Positions 62,616 to 64,000 of a DNA stretch of 64,000 nt are shown piece after piece. The position numbers were made by a program, and so were the translations under genes. The notes beneath the pieces are model-generated. The model saw only the letters and a list, made by a program, of their open reading frames with translations. It was not told the origin of the DNA and did not search any database. Within the stretch, counting starts at the first letter, position 1. Each line of letters begins with the position of its first letter. Origin of the DNA: CAVONB01 sp963697205 (lineage in GTDB: Bacteria; Pseudomonadota; Alphaproteobacteria; Rhizobiales; Hyphomicrobiaceae); the NCBI GenBank assembly GCA_963697205.1, contig CAVONB010000013.1, positions 186,001 to 250,000 on the forward strand, written 5' to 3'.

Positions 62616-62764
62616 AACCACCCTGGTCTGCGACCAGAAGAGGGCCGTCCCGCCGCGTGTGGGGCGGCCTTCGCCATTCTGGGCGCTGGTCTCGACGCGC
62701 ACGCGCGCAGACGACGCCACGGCGGCAGCAAAGCCGTCCCGAACCGCGCGACGCGCAGCGGGCC

Positions 62765-63061
62765 TCAGTCGAACACCTGGTCGCCTTGCAGGTCGACGAT
62801 CTGGCGCCCCTTGACCAAGGTCGCCGTCGTCGCCGCCTCGATCCCAGCGCACCGATCGGCCCGGATGAAGCGGTGCTCCTTGGCGACCCCATTCACCACC
62901 TTCGAGATCACGCCGCAGACCTGATACTGGCCCGCTTCCTCGAACGGCGTCGCCGCGATCGAGAACCCTCTGTGCTGGACGACCTCGGTCGGCTTGGCCG
63001 GCCCGGTCGACGTGTCGCCGCCGCTCTTGCCGCCACCGAACAGGGATTTCAGGAAGGACAT
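62765..63061 (-). CDS. HlyU-family protein
   Basis: A 98-residue protein. It starts SFLKSLFGGGKSG, then a short Gly/Thr/Pro linker and the core HRGFSIAATPFEEAGQYQVCGVISK, KEHRFIRADRCAGIEAATTATLVKGRQIVDLQGD. This fits the HlyU-type family (PF10115). Some members regulate transcription, but this branch lacks a clear DNA-binding helix, so the name says little about its role. Confidence 0.75.
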   Translation of the reverse strand: MSFLKSLFGGGKSGGDTSTGPAKPTEVVQHRGFSIAATPFEEAGQYQVCGVISKVVNGVAKEHRFIRADRCAGIEAATTATLVKGRQIVDLQGDQVFD

Positions 63062-63211
63062 GGCAACCTTCTCAATTCGTGTTCTCGGTCCAGGCACGCC
63101 ATCCGTGCCAATCGCTGCCAGCCTAACCGAAGCCGGCGCCGCCCGCGAGCCCTTGCCACAACGGTGAGCCGAAGGCGCACTTGCCGGCGCCCCAAATGCT
63201 TGGCCCCGTAC

Positions 63212-63433
63212 TCAACGGCGAACAGCAATCTTCATTGCCGCCACCAGAAACGGCGCGCCATGCACCAAGAGATCGAAGATGTCGATCGGCCGCCGCAGCG
63301 TGCCCGTGGCGAGCATTCTGAGCTTCTCGACGACATGCGGCTCCGGGAAGAACGGCGCCAACCCCAACGTGAGGCAGGCGACAACAACCAAGCTCCATGG
63401 CAGCTTGTCGAACAGCGCGAGAACGGTTTGCAT
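63212..63433 (-). CDS. Small membrane protein
   Basis: A 73-residue protein from ATG 63433; GTG 63442 is an alternative. Two hydrophobic stretches (about 10-27 PWSLVVVACLTLGLAPFF and 52-68 IFDLLVHGAPFLVAAMKI) flank EPHVVEKLRMLATGTLRRPID. Similar small proteins are frequent in Rhizobiales, sometimes labelled RND-transporter associated, without evidence. It lies between the HlyU-like gene and rpoD on the same strand. Confidence 0.65.
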   Translation of the reverse strand: MQTVLALFDKLPWSLVVVACLTLGLAPFFPEPHVVEKLRMLATGTLRRPIDIFDLLVHGAPFLVAAMKIAVRR

Positions 63434-63531
63434 CGGTGCCACTGATCGGGAAATGGGGACGGGGTGGGCTCAACCGGAAAGCACACTCCAAAGAGCACGC
63501 CTCAGTCTGCTCCCATCCCCACTTCCTGCCA

Positions 63532-64000
<469 letters not shown>

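Overview
The window is GC-rich, densely packed alphaproteobacterial chromosome, most likely from the order Hyphomicrobiales (Rhizobiales). The markers are a circularly permuted two-piece tmRNA gene with a tag ending AEAAVAA, an alpha-type SspB beside it, a HemA of the 5-aminolevulinate synthase type, an LdtR/LdtP-like pair, the glyA-nrdR-ribD-ribE-ribB-ribH-nusB-thiL cluster, and DUF1036 and DUF1489 proteins. There are no phage, transposon, CRISPR or plasmid genes; this is core plus metabolic chromosome.

Layout. 1-6.4 kb: end of ychF, a Tad-type vWA protein, NIPSNAP, sspB, ssrA (tmRNA), a CPBP protease, thyA, a lipoprotein and folA. 6.5-17.1 kb: one long minus-strand unit read from 17.1 down to 6.5 kb. 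It encodes a TorD-like chaperone, a small Tat-target protein, formate dehydrogenase alpha, beta and gamma subunits, a small lipoprotein, a WD40-cytochrome c fusion, a 41-residue membrane peptide, a DUF6494-like protein, a BirA-fold protein without the usual catalytic residues, and DUF6505- and DUF6352-like proteins. 17.5-25.7 kb: sulfotransferase, moaA (molybdenum cofactor), an acyl-CoA carboxylase beta subunit, FKBP isomerase, membrane proteins, a CocE-type hydrolase and a cupin. 25.8-37.3 kb: a large membrane protein, hemB, an extensin-like protein, a 3-hydroxyisobutyryl-CoA hydrolase-like protein, an ldtR/ldtP-like pair, and hemA with an FNR/FixK-like box. 37.4-44.4 kb: the riboflavin/nusB/thiL/nrdR/glyA cluster. 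44.7-52.9 kb: YeeE/YedE transporter, an 840-residue protein with two CxxCH motifs and a DUF4384-like end, a TPP enzyme, a DUF1036 protein, glycerate kinase and a DsbA-like protein. 53.1-64 kb: a biotin-dependent carboxylase alpha subunit, DUF1489, a cyclase, a HlyD-permease-ATPase export set, AMP nucleosidase, small proteins, and the 3' part of rpoD running off the right edge.

The best candidate for something under-described is the formate dehydrogenase unit. Besides the usual subunits it carries at least six tightly spaced or overlapping accessory genes. They include a WD40 propeller fused to a c-type cytochrome, which could be the electron acceptor for the cytochrome b subunit, and a BirA-like apparent pseudoenzyme. 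moaA follows on the other strand.

Caution on quality: the formate dehydrogenase genes (about 11.5-16.8 kb) carry some 14 apparent single-base indels, mostly +1, although the protein sequence continues perfectly across frames. pccB (about 20.0 kb) and the TPP enzyme (about 50.08 kb) carry one each. I read these as sequencing or assembly errors rather than gene decay, and give gene spans across the frameshifts.
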